Assembly: GCA_002408105.1 (NCBI GenBank)
Contig: DHQM01000074.1
Coordinates: 3,016-9,674, forward strand
Reading direction: 5' to 3'
Length of the DNA: 6,659 bases
DNA from: Gammaproteobacteria bacterium UBA5338
Lineage (GTDB): Bacteria; Pseudomonadota; Gammaproteobacteria; Pseudomonadales; UBA5862
Under the pieces are notes generated by a model. It ran no database searches. It saw only the letters and a program-made list of their open reading frames with translations, and had not been told where the DNA came from. Numbering within the stretch: position 1 is the first letter of the stretch; every line of letters begins with the position of its first letter. Position numbers and translations under genes: made by a program. This document shows, piece by piece, positions 1 through 6,486 of the stretch.

Positions 1-196
1 GGCGAAGCAGGATCGGCTCGCCGCAAATCTTGGTGGAGCCGAAGGCGCCTTCTTCCAGCTCGTGGCTGAAAAGCGCTGGATACCAATGGTTTTTCAACCC
101 CCACTTCGCATCAATGTAGGGCTGGTAGCTCTTGGCGGCACCAGAGCCGCGGGCTGAAGGGGCAATTGGAGATGGGGTCGGATCGGGTCTGCTCAT
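1..196 (-). CDS. Rieske non-heme iron oxygenase, CarAa-like, N-terminal part only (runs off the left edge)
   Basis: This is the first 65 codons of a gene that continues beyond the window. It starts at ATG 196-194, behind an AGGAG ribosome site 9 bases upstream. The protein begins MSRPDPTPSP and then carries SYQPYI, WGLKNHWYPALFS and GEPILLR, the start of the Rieske domain before the first Cys-x-His. Over 43 residues from SYQPYI it matches the oxygenase encoded just upstream (232-1467) at 31 positions without gaps, so the two are paralogs; the unmatched proline- and serine-rich leader (about 22 residues) differs. It follows that gene by 35 bases on the same strand and is probably co-transcribed as the fourth gene of the operon. 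The Rieske ligands and catalytic iron site lie outside the window, so activity cannot be judged. A cytoplasmic terminal oxygenase component is inferred; the substrate is unknown. Confidence 0.88.
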   Translation of the reverse strand, partial: MSRPDPTPSPIAPSARGSGAAKSYQPYIDAKWGLKNHWYPALFSHELEEGAFGSTKICGEPILLR

Positions 197-231
197 GGAA
201 GTGTGCTCCTGGTGTATGAATCTGATTGCGG

Positions 232-1467
232 TCAAAGGGGGAGGTTCTTGCGTGTTCGAGCGAGCTCCTTGGGCGGAGACTGAATGCCGCGGGCGTAGCC
301 TGCCACCAGCTTTCTCCAGCCAACGATCACGGCGTCAAGTGAGCACAGCCGCTCCGCAGACCAGCCGATGTCCTGGGCGTAAAAAGGCTGCATGGCGTCG
401 CGAGCGACAAGATCCTGGTCGTTGAAATCGTTGAACATGGCCTTTTTAAGGTAGTTTTCGTACTGATCGACGAAGGTTTCCTGGTCCTCGGTGGTTGGCG
501 TCTCACAGGCGATGAGTTCCCAGTATTCATAGCTCTGGTCATCGATGGGCACATACATCTCGTACATCGACATGCCCGGGTAGGGAGCGTTCTCGACCAG
601 CAAGACACCGGGAAGCCACATCGAAGTGCGCAATCCTGCGGGCACGCTCTGGCCTCCAAAGCTAGAGACACCGAGCATTTCGTTGTGCATCACCGGTTCA
701 TAATGGGCCACACCATCCGCGCCCGGCACGTACTCATTGAGGATGCCACGCGGCGCGTTGTCCTCCGTAAAGGTGGTGGTCGCCTGTTCGCTGATCGGTC
801 GGAAACCAAGCGGCAGCGCCCAATCCTGGGCGTACACCCAGGGTGAATCCTGGTGCACCAGAACATGTCCCGGATCGAAACCATTCTCTGTGGCCAGGCG
901 CCAATTGGCCTTGCCTCGGCGCCGAATACCCCGCACGGTGGTATCGGGGTTGAGCAGGTGGGCACAGTAGTGAGGTTCCCCGGCTGTGCGCAGCTGTGGT
1001 GGCAAGTCATGCGCAAGTGGTGGAGGCTCGCCGAAGTCCGAGTCGCCGACGAAGACGAAGACAATCCCTGCAGCCTCTTCGACTGGATAGGTCTTGATGG
1101 TGGCATTGCCAATCAAGGGGTCATCAGGGCTGCCGATGATGGTTTTCAGCTCGCCATCACCGAGCCCGTAGGTGTAGCCGTGGTACCAACAGGTGACCGT
1201 ACCCTCCTTGAAGCAGTAGGGCTTTTTTGACAGCCGCACCCCGCGGTGGCAGCAGCGGTCCTCCAGTGCATACACCTGCCCCGACTCGCGGCGCAGCAAA
1301 ATGGGCTCGCCACCGAGGGTGGCCGCACCAAACTCGCCTTCATTAAGCTCATCGCTGAACAGCGCTGGGAACCAGTGGTTTTTAAGCCCCCAGCGTGCTG
1401 CGATGTAAGGCTTGTAACTGTGGGTACCCGTTGCAGCAGGCGTGGTGTTGGGTGTGAATGTGTCCAT
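232..1467 (-). CDS. Rieske non-heme iron aromatic-ring-type oxygenase, CarAa-like terminal oxygenase
   Basis: This is a complete 411-residue protein starting at ATG 1467-1465, with GGAGGAG 4 bases upstream. The Rieske [2Fe-2S] ligands are Cys72-x-His74 and Cys93-x2-His96. The catalytic domain has NWR (188-190), then TENGFDPGH, giving the iron ligands His201 and His205 with bridging Asp198; Asp352 in FNDQDL is the likely third ligand. From recalled family knowledge, this D-x2-H-x3-H spacing, the 18 residues between the Rieske pairs, and the words ALPLGF, WLPGVL, YVPID and WRKL resemble carbazole 1,9a-dioxygenase oxygenase (CarAa, about 384 residues). Such enzymes use O2 and electrons from a ferredoxin and reductase to hydroxylate or dihydroxylate a substrate in the cytoplasm. 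No electron-transfer partner is in the window. It is the third gene of the operon, 55 bases after the DUF1329 gene, and is followed by a paralog. Substrate unknown: hydroxylation or demethylation are also possible. Confidence 0.93.
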   Translation of the reverse strand: MDTFTPNTTPAATGTHSYKPYIAARWGLKNHWFPALFSDELNEGEFGAATLGGEPILLRRESGQVYALEDRCCHRGVRLSKKPYCFKEGTVTCWYHGYTYGLGDGELKTIIGSPDDPLIGNATIKTYPVEEAAGIVFVFVGDSDFGEPPPLAHDLPPQLRTAGEPHYCAHLLNPDTTVRGIRRRGKANWRLATENGFDPGHVLVHQDSPWVYAQDWALPLGFRPISEQATTTFTEDNAPRGILNEYVPGADGVAHYEPVMHNEMLGVSSFGGQSVPAGLRTSMWLPGVLLVENAPYPGMSMYEMYVPIDDQSYEYWELIACETPTTEDQETFVDQYENYLKKAMFNDFNDQDLVARDAMQPFYAQDIGWSAERLCSLDAVIVGWRKLVAGYARGIQSPPKELARTRKNLPL

Positions 1468-1522
1468 TTCGCTCCTCCATTGGGCTGGTGTGTGGGCCGA
1501 CCAATACAGCTCAGTGCCTCAA

Positions 1523-2812
1523 TCAGTACAGGCCTTGCTTGCCGGTCGCCAATCGCTGCATGATCCGCGGGGTGAGCATTTCCTCTTTGAATTGAGGGTC
1601 GTTCAGCACCAATATGCCGGTGCCATCGATGAAGGTGGCTCGCTGGGCTTTCAGGTCGATGGCTTGTACGTAGTTGGCGGTGGGAATGGTGAAACCATCT
1701 GGCGTGGTCGACTCGGTGATCCACAGCCGCCACATGCGCCAGAGTTGGTCGTTCTTGTCGTAGAACTCCCCGGCGTAGGGTTGGGGGTAGTCGGTACCGA
1801 CATAGAGGACTTTCCGGCCGTAGGGGTGCTCTGAAGGCGGGCTGCCCTCGAGCACAAACACCTCGGTGGGGCGCCAGACCACATGCTCAGGGTCCGGGTT
1901 GATCCAAGGCGAAGACTGTTCGATCAAGTCTTCGTAGTGCATGGTCATCATCGGCTCAAGGTACGACACCGCGAGGATGGTGCGCTTGCCCAGCACCCGG
2001 AAGTCGGAATACCAAAGCGGATAGCTGTCGAGCCCATTGTTGTCGTCGTTCAGCATGTCCATCTGTGGCTGGTTGTCCATCCAGACCGCCGCACCAGCGG
2101 TGCGTTTGATGCGGCGGATGGACTTGACATAGACATAGGCTTCGTCGGCCTCTCCAACCGCAGACTGCACGGTGTACACGCCGAGACCGGCCAAGTCGTA
2201 GGGCGCGCTCAGTGCCACCACTGACTTTTGCTTGGTGGTGCCATCGCCGCGATGACCGGGCGGGTTGTCGGTGTAGCGGCCGACCATGCGGAACTTGTAG
2301 TTGTCCCCGACAAACTGACGAACCACTCCGTCTTCGAATCCGGCGATGGTGATGGGTCCGCCAACCGCACTGTTGTCGGCGTTGGTTGGAATCGCGTAGA
2401 ACAGGTTCCACGCGAGTTTCCAGCCAGCGTGGGGGTCGTCCGGGTCAACTTGTGGAAACGGAATTCCAGCGACGTAACCCGTGAGTTTTTTGGTCTCTGC
2501 GTCGAATCGCACCTGTGGTGCATAGGTTTCTGTTGCGGACAGGTAGCGCGGATCGGGCTGCATCGGTCTCGCAGGCGCGAGCTTCATGCGCAGCCCGTGT
2601 TCGCGAATGCGCATGATGAGGTGCTCGGTCAGCAGCTCGTTGATCGGGGTTCCCTGATAGTGGTCGTCCAAGCGTTCATCAAGGTTCTGCGCCGACAGAA
2701 CAAAGCCGGTTGGAACCTCCTCGGCCAGTGTGTATGGAGCGGCCACCCCCAGTGAGAAGATCAGGGCTGCAAATCGGACATTGCGCAGTGCGTGAAGAAA
2801 TTGGAAAGTCAT
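1523..2812 (-). CDS. DUF1329-family periplasmic (LolA-like fold) protein
   Basis: This is a complete 429-residue protein starting at ATG 2812-2810, with AGGAG 6 bases upstream. Residues 1-30 form a Sec signal peptide: Arg10 and Arg14, a hydrophobic stretch AALIFSLGVAAPY, and likely cleavage after TLA30. There is no lipobox Cys. The mature part shows DUF1329 (Pfam PF07044) features: RYLSATETYAPQVRFD (about 89-104), GYVAGIPFP (112-120) followed by DP..AGWKLAWN, and near the C-terminus HPYGRKVLYVGTDYP with a following LWRMWRLW. The length is usual for the family. Members are commonly encoded beside DUF1302 outer-membrane proteins, as here, and are thought to have a LolA/LolB-like fold that could hold a lipid or hydrophobic ligand; their biochemical role is not established. 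It is the second gene of the operon, 55 bases after the DUF1302 gene. I infer a periplasmic carrier that works with the barrel. Confidence 0.9.
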   Translation of the reverse strand: MTFQFLHALRNVRFAALIFSLGVAAPYTLAEEVPTGFVLSAQNLDERLDDHYQGTPINELLTEHLIMRIREHGLRMKLAPARPMQPDPRYLSATETYAPQVRFDAETKKLTGYVAGIPFPQVDPDDPHAGWKLAWNLFYAIPTNADNSAVGGPITIAGFEDGVVRQFVGDNYKFRMVGRYTDNPPGHRGDGTTKQKSVVALSAPYDLAGLGVYTVQSAVGEADEAYVYVKSIRRIKRTAGAAVWMDNQPQMDMLNDDNNGLDSYPLWYSDFRVLGKRTILAVSYLEPMMTMHYEDLIEQSSPWINPDPEHVVWRPTEVFVLEGSPPSEHPYGRKVLYVGTDYPQPYAGEFYDKNDQLWRMWRLWITESTTPDGFTIPTANYVQAIDLKAQRATFIDGTGILVLNDPQFKEEMLTPRIMQRLATGKQGLY

Positions 2813-2867
2813 TCCGTGCTCCTGTGTGCCTTCGCGTTCAGGTGGGTAGCGGGGGTTGAACTTCGGA

Positions 2868-4412
2868 TCAGAATTGGTAGCTGATGCGTGCCAAGGCTTG
2901 ATCGCTGTAGTGGAATGCGCCGATCAAGCTTTGCCCCTGTGGATCCATGGGACTGTTTTTGTAACGTCCACCATTGAAGAAATCGGCTTCCAACATGACT
3001 CTCCAGTGGTCTCCGAACGACAGGCTTAACCCGGGCACCAAAATGGTGCCGTCGTATGCCAAGTCGTAAATCACGGCGAAGGTGAAGGTCACTGAGTCAT
3101 GACGAAACGGCATCATCACCAGGGCTGTCAGAATGCTCGAATGCTCCTTCTTGGGAGAGCCGAAGTCGACGACCTGTTCGCTGTCTTCGTGGTCCAGAAT
3201 CCAGGTATCGAACAGCTGCAAGCTGATTGAGGTGGGAGCACTGGTACCGAGCCAACCCTGTGTACGCAGAGGTTTATCCAGCCCGATCATCGCGCGCAAC
3301 GTGTCTTTTTCTATGACGCCATTGCCACCAGCAGACGGAGTATTGGCGAGTCCGAAGTTGTAGGGTTTGTCTGGAGTAAAGGCCAACTCGGCGCGGAAAG
3401 TTGCATTGATGGGTGCCAGATAGCCATTGAGGGTGGCGCCAAAGATATCGATCTCCGGGTAAATGAACTCCGCAAAACCGTTCTCTGGAGCTTCGCCGTA
3501 ACCTCGAAACGTTGGGTTGAACCCGCCGCTGAGGTCCGCGAAGTTCACCACAGGGTCCTGACTCAGCGTGTGGTAGTAGTTAAGGGAGTAACCGAAACCT
3601 AGAACTGACCCCGACAAACGGATCCCGTACGATGGCTCATCGGCGTCCGCTTTGGAGTGGTTGTAATTCACTGGAATCAGCGCCGCGGTATTGAATCCGC
3701 GGCTGCCATTGAGGCTCCAGCGTCCACCAAAGGTGTCCAAACTGTTTCCCATGGCATCGTCGTCGTCGATGCCAGGCCGGAGTACAACCTGCACGGCGGT
3801 GTCGGATTCGACCGCAAAGTACTGTAGGTTGAGCAGCCACAGCGGCTTGCGCCACTCCTCATTCTCCGGCTCGAGAAACGCGCGCCAGGTTTGGTCATAG
3901 CCGTGAATCACGTCCATAGCCTGGAAAAAATCGGTCTCTCCCCAGACCACCTGCTGCTTGCCAATACGCGCTGTGAACTGCAAACCCATTGGGATGTCCA
4001 GGTAGGCTTCGCGCAGTTCCTCGTCGTTGTACTGCTGTTGGAAGTCTGAACGCGGTAGCGGTGGTGCATTCAGCGCGCCGGTCAGGGCGGTGAGGTCTTC
4101 CAGGCGATCGAGGTAACCGGTCATGTATTCGCGGGTCAAGCGTCCAATGGCGACCCCGTAGGCCCAGCCGAGATCGGCGTCGGCTTGCAACAGCAGCGTG
4201 GTTCTGGCCATGGCCAAGTCGTACTTGTCATCTTCCGGGGTCTCTGGCACATCGCTGAGGTTGCTCGCGAGGTGCTCGCGAACGTAACCGGAAATTCGAA
4301 CGTCTGCGGCGTAGATGGGGGAAGAGTCAATCAGTGCGCCAGCGGTTAAAGCGCACAAGAGGGGCGCTGTCCTGAGGCGGTGGCCTGTAGCTGCCGGGGG
4401 TGGATGTGGCAT
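2868..4412 (-). CDS. DUF1302-family outer-membrane beta-barrel protein
   Basis: The protein is 514 residues from ATG 4412-4410. I chose this start because TTGGAG lies 7 bases upstream and the N-terminus then reads as a signal peptide: Arg12 and Arg14, hydrophobic APLLCALTAGALI, likely cleavage at YAA36-DV. An in-frame TTG at 4457 would add 15 residues ahead of it without a comparable ribosome site. The mature chain is rich in alternating aromatic and polar beta-strand segments, carries the DUF1302 (PF06980) word GKQQVVWGETDFFQAMDVI (151-169), and ends ARISYQF with a terminal Phe, the usual signal for outer-membrane insertion. It is the promoter-proximal gene of the operon, divergent from the TetR gene and followed by its usual DUF1329 partner. 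Role inferred: passage of a hydrophobic compound through the outer membrane, feeding the oxygenases downstream. Export is an alternative. No substrate can be assigned. Confidence 0.9.
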   Translation of the reverse strand: MPHPPPAATGHRLRTAPLLCALTAGALIDSSPIYAADVRISGYVREHLASNLSDVPETPEDDKYDLAMARTTLLLQADADLGWAYGVAIGRLTREYMTGYLDRLEDLTALTGALNAPPLPRSDFQQQYNDEELREAYLDIPMGLQFTARIGKQQVVWGETDFFQAMDVIHGYDQTWRAFLEPENEEWRKPLWLLNLQYFAVESDTAVQVVLRPGIDDDDAMGNSLDTFGGRWSLNGSRGFNTAALIPVNYNHSKADADEPSYGIRLSGSVLGFGYSLNYYHTLSQDPVVNFADLSGGFNPTFRGYGEAPENGFAEFIYPEIDIFGATLNGYLAPINATFRAELAFTPDKPYNFGLANTPSAGGNGVIEKDTLRAMIGLDKPLRTQGWLGTSAPTSISLQLFDTWILDHEDSEQVVDFGSPKKEHSSILTALVMMPFRHDSVTFTFAVIYDLAYDGTILVPGLSLSFGDHWRVMLEADFFNGGRYKNSPMDPQGQSLIGAFHYSDQALARISYQF

Positions 4413-4419
4413 GTGCGAA

Positions 4420-4425
4420 CTCCAA
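4420..4425 (-). promoter_or_regulatory. Ribosome binding site deciding the start of the DUF1302 gene
   Basis: On the minus strand this reads TTGGAG, 7 bases before ATG 4412-4410. It favours that ATG over the upstream in-frame TTG at 4457-4455, whose upstream sequence (GTTAGGTTGAC) has only a weak match. Confidence 0.75.
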
Positions 4426-4461
4426 GTTGGAACTGGGCCCACCGGGGGCACCAACAAGTCA

Positions 4462-4479
4462 ACCTAACGTTCGTTTGGT
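4462..4479. promoter_or_regulatory. Candidate TetR-family operator, operon side
   Basis: This is an inverted repeat ACCTAAC-GTTC-GTTTGGT. The 7-base arms match at 6 of 7 positions around a 4-base spacer. It lies 49 bases upstream of the DUF1302 ATG. The minus-strand reading CAAACGAACGTTAGG closely matches CAAACAAACGTTTGA at the second site near the regulator gene. The shared layout and the position in a divergent TetR intergenic region support an operator. No convincing -35/-10 pair could be assigned around it, so its exact relation to the operon promoter is open. Confidence 0.6.
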
Positions 4480-4494
4480 AATGCGACAGGCGTG

Positions 4495-4508
4495 CCAGTT
4501 TTCACTGG
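4495..4508. repeat. Short inverted repeat CCAGT-TTTC-ACTGG
   Basis: Perfect 5-base arms flank a 4-base spacer, upstream of the operon-side operator candidate. Its right arm lies within CACTGGTGCGG (4503-4513), which recurs as CACTGGCGCAG (4621-4631) near the regulator gene. It could be a second protein-binding site or chance. Confidence 0.3.
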
Positions 4509-4597
4509 TGCGGAGAAAATTAGTCATAAAACAAATGGATAGGAGCGTTGTCCCCGTTTGCCTGAGATTCTGCGATTCTCTGTTGGGCGCACCAAAA

Positions 4598-4613
4598 TCA
4601 AACAAACGTTTGA
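4598..4613. promoter_or_regulatory. Candidate TetR-family operator, regulator side
   Basis: This is a perfect inverted repeat TCAAAC-AAAC-GTTTGA; read without the spacer it also contains the 10-base palindrome CAAACGTTTG (4603-4612). It lies 74 bases upstream of the TetR ATG. It shares arms and spacer length with the site at 4462-4479; the centres are 135 bases apart. A TTGACC (4610-4615) overlapping its right edge could be a -35 element, but no good -10 follows at normal spacing. Autoregulation by the adjacent regulator is inferred. Confidence 0.65.
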
Positions 4614-4619
4614 CCGAGA

Positions 4620-4634
4620 GCACTGGCGCAGTGC
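4620..4634. repeat. Inverted repeat GCACTG-GCG-CAGTGC in the regulator leader region
   Basis: Perfect 6-base arms flank a 3-base loop, starting 6 bases after the regulator-side operator candidate and ending 53 bases before the TetR ATG. It could act as a hairpin in the 5' leader of the regulator mRNA or as another DNA-binding site. No T-tract follows, so it is not a typical terminator. Confidence 0.35.
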
Positions 4635-4687
4635 AGCATCTGGTGTAGGCTCGCGCATTTAGTGACTGGTACAGGGAGTTTTGCTTG

Positions 4688-5356
4688 ATGACAGACCAAT
4701 CCACTGCCCAGATTGACACCCCGGGAGGAAACACACGCACCGCAGTTCTAGAGAAAGCCCTGGAACTGTTCGCAGAAACCGGTTTCAACGGTGTGTCGAT
4801 GCGGCGCATCGCCCAAGAGGTCGGAATCAACCCCGCGACGCTCTACCACCATTTCACTCACAAGGAAGACCTGTACGAGCAGGTACTGCGGTTCGCCTAT
4901 GCGGAGCAGGCCGCACAGTTTTCAGCGCTGGTCTCCACAGAGGGCACACCTCGGAGTCAACTCGGTGAATTTATTCGCGAGTTCACCCGCTATATCGCCA
5001 AGGACCAGCATTTTTTCCGACTGGTCAAGCGTGAGCAGCTGGAGGGCAATAGCGAACGTTTGAAGATGCTGGTGGATTTGTTGTTCGGCCAACAGTATGG
5101 CGCGATGGTGCGAAGTGTCGGCCGGGTCACTCAAGCGTTCGATGCACACATGTTGGTGACTTCTCTCCTGGGTCTGGTGCTGCACCACTATGAAACCCGG
5201 CACATGCGCCAGTTCTTTAGCGAATACGCGCCTTCCCAGGACGACCCCGATGTTGTTGCAGACCACTGCTGTCGGTTGTTCTTTTTCGGCATTCAAGGTG
5301 AGGCCGGTGCGGGGCAGGTGCCTGAGCCTTCCACCCACGCCATGCCGACCCCCTGA
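4688..5356 (+). CDS. TetR/AcrR-family transcriptional regulator
   Basis: The protein is 222 residues from ATG 4688, with AGGGAG 9 bases upstream; the TTG directly before it (4685) is a possible but less likely start. The N-terminal DNA-binding domain is clear: AVLEKALELFAETGFNGVSM (helix 1 region, 19-38), then the helix-turn-helix RRIAQEVGINPATLYHHF (39-56) followed by KEDLYEQVL, all standard for TetR_N. The C-terminal part (about 70-205) is helical and would bind the inducer; it does not let me name a subfamily or ligand. The last 15-20 residues are Pro/Gly-rich and probably disordered. The gene is divergent from the DUF1302-DUF1329-oxygenase operon, with two matching inverted repeats in the shared 275-base gap. 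I infer a repressor of that operon and of itself, released by the substrate, a product, or a CoA derivative of either. Confidence 0.93.
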   Translation: MTDQSTAQIDTPGGNTRTAVLEKALELFAETGFNGVSMRRIAQEVGINPATLYHHFTHKEDLYEQVLRFAYAEQAAQFSALVSTEGTPRSQLGEFIREFTRYIAKDQHFFRLVKREQLEGNSERLKMLVDLLFGQQYGAMVRSVGRVTQAFDAHMLVTSLLGLVLHHYETRHMRQFFSEYAPSQDDPDVVADHCCRLFFFGIQGEAGAGQVPEPSTHAMPTP

Positions 5357-5368
5357 AGGGCGACCTCA

Positions 5369-5381
5369 GCCCAGTGTGGGC
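5369..5381. repeat. GC-rich hairpin GCCCA-GTG-TGGGC after the TetR gene
   Basis: Perfect 5-base arms lie 12 bases after the TetR stop. No run of T follows, so it is at best a weak terminator candidate. The rest of the 188-base gap to purU holds an 8-base palindrome AAGCGCTT (5431-5438) and no gene that I can support. Confidence 0.25.
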
Positions 5382-5488
5382 CCGAGCCCGGACCTGTTGG
5401 AGGGCCGCGCAATCCTCCGATGCAGGCTCAAAGCGCTTCTCTGGGCCAGGTGTCAGTCAGGGCCGCCCGGTACTGGCTGGTGATGCGC

Positions 5489-5494
5489 TAAAAT
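5489..5494 (+). promoter_or_regulatory. Possible -10 element of the purU promoter
   Basis: TAAAAT matches the sigma-70 -10 consensus at 5 of 6 bases and lies 50 bases before the purU ATG. No recognisable -35 sits 16-18 bases upstream (the region is CCCGGTA), so this is a weak call based on position and the AT-rich word in a GC-rich gap. Confidence 0.3.
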
Positions 5495-5544
5495 TGCGGT
5501 CGCCGGGGCCAGTCTGATCGACACCCCCACGACCAGGTGCATCC

Positions 5545-6399
5545 ATGCAAGCCAGCTACCGATTGATTCTGTGTTGCCCTGACCGAGTAGGGATTGTGGC
5601 GGCGGTCAGCCAATTCATCGCAGCCCGAGGTGGTTGGATCACTGAAGCCGACCAGTACTCGGACCCGGTCAACCGACATTTCTTCATGCGCGCGGTGATC
5701 CGCGCCGATTCCCTCAACTGTTCACTGAGTGAGTTTCGGCACGCCTTCGATGAGGTCGCCAACCAGTATGCGATGGATTGGTCGGTTCGAGATTCCGAGG
5801 TGTTGCCGAAGGTTGCAATTTTCGGCAGTAAAGAGTCGCACTGCGTAATGGACTTGCTGCACCGTTGGTCAAGCGGAGAGCTCCGATTCGACCTGCCCTG
5901 CATCGTGTCGAACCATGGGCATTTTCGCGACATCGCGGAGTGGCACGGCATTCCCTACGAACATGTTCCAGTACCGAAAGACGACAAGTCCGCGGCGTTT
6001 GAACGGGTGCGTGCACTGCTTGAGCAGTATGCGGTGGACGTTATTGTCCTTGCGCGGTACATGCAGATTTTTCCACCTGATCTCTGCAGACAGTACGCGG
6101 GGCAGGTGATCAACATCCACCACAGCTTTTTGCCGTCATTTGTGGGTGCCAAGCCATACCACCAGGCGGCCGAACGCGGCGTCAAGTTGATCGGCGCCAC
6201 CTGTCACTATGTGACCGATGAGCTAGACGCTGGACCGATCATTGACCAAGACGTGGTTCGGGTGTCTCACCACAACAGTGTGGAGGACATGGTTCTGCTT
6301 GGCCGTGACGTCGAAAAGCAAGTCCTGTCTCGTGGGCTGAGGTACCACCTTGAAGACCGGGTCTTGATCCATGGCAACAAGACTGTGGTGTTCGCGTGA
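5545..6399 (+). CDS. purU: Formyltetrahydrofolate deformylase
   Basis: This 284-residue cytoplasmic enzyme hydrolyses 10-formyltetrahydrofolate to formate and tetrahydrofolate, balancing one-carbon pools and supplying formate for purine synthesis by PurT where present. An N-terminal ACT domain (about 5-80, with LCCPDRVGIVAAVSQFI) precedes the formyltransferase-fold domain (about 88-284): KVAIFGSKESHC, then VINIHHSFLPSFVGAKPYHQA and LDAGPIIDQ. The catalytic set by analogy to the GART family is Asn190, His192 and Asp228. Length and domain order agree with E. coli PurU (280 residues). The start ATG has AGGT (5534-5537) 7 bases upstream. It lies on the opposite strand from the oxygenase operon and nothing ties it to that operon. 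A link to formaldehyde or formate released by an oxidative demethylase is conceivable but not supported by the arrangement. Confidence 0.96.
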   Translation: MQASYRLILCCPDRVGIVAAVSQFIAARGGWITEADQYSDPVNRHFFMRAVIRADSLNCSLSEFRHAFDEVANQYAMDWSVRDSEVLPKVAIFGSKESHCVMDLLHRWSSGELRFDLPCIVSNHGHFRDIAEWHGIPYEHVPVPKDDKSAAFERVRALLEQYAVDVIVLARYMQIFPPDLCRQYAGQVINIHHSFLPSFVGAKPYHQAAERGVKLIGATCHYVTDELDAGPIIDQDVVRVSHHNSVEDMVLLGRDVEKQVLSRGLRYHLEDRVLIHGNKTVVFA

Positions 6400-6419
6400 G
6401 CGCGTGCTTTTCCTCGGAC

Positions 6420-6453
6420 CATGGGTGAAAATGTCACGAATCACCGGCCCATG
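6420..6453. repeat. Imperfect stem-loop between purU and the P-II gene
   Basis: CATGGG (6420-6425) pairs with CCCATG (6448-6453), and TGA (6426-6428) can pair with TCA (6441-6443) if four bases (CCGG) are bulged. An alternative register pairs GGTGA (6424-6428) with TCACC (6441-6445). It starts 20 bases after the purU stop. It lacks a T-tract, so it could be a weak terminator or a binding site upstream of the P-II gene. The remaining gap to 6516 is AT-rich and probably contains the P-II promoter, but I could not place it and see no sigma-54 (GG-N10-GC) match. Confidence 0.3.
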
Positions 6454-6486
6454 AACCTGGACAACAACCAGTGGTAAATCAAATAA

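Noticed and set aside
111..323. Minus-strand open frame of 70 codons spanning the gap between the two oxygenases
   Set aside because: It overlaps the ends of both oxygenases in another frame, and the oxygenase N-terminus at 1-196 has a ribosome site and a strong paralog match.
232..1467. Naming the oxygenase carAa (carbazole dioxygenase)
   Set aside because: The family resemblance is good, but similarity is partial and the envelope-gene context differs from known car operons; substrate cannot be inferred, so no symbol is given.
4566..4579. Direct repeat GATTCT-GC-GATTCT in the divergent region
   Set aside because: Six-base repeat with no counterpart elsewhere in the region; easily chance.
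4459..4830. Minus-strand open frame of 123 codons across the divergent region and the start of the TetR gene
   Set aside because: It is antisense to a clear TetR DNA-binding domain, covers the operator candidates and shows no recognisable domain.
5369..5450. Rho-independent terminator after the TetR gene
   Set aside because: GC-rich inverted repeats are present but none is followed by a T-tract.
5545..6399. PurU as part of the oxygenase pathway (formate from oxidative demethylation)
   Set aside because: It is on the opposite strand beyond the regulator, lacks the operator motif upstream, and is an ordinary housekeeping gene.
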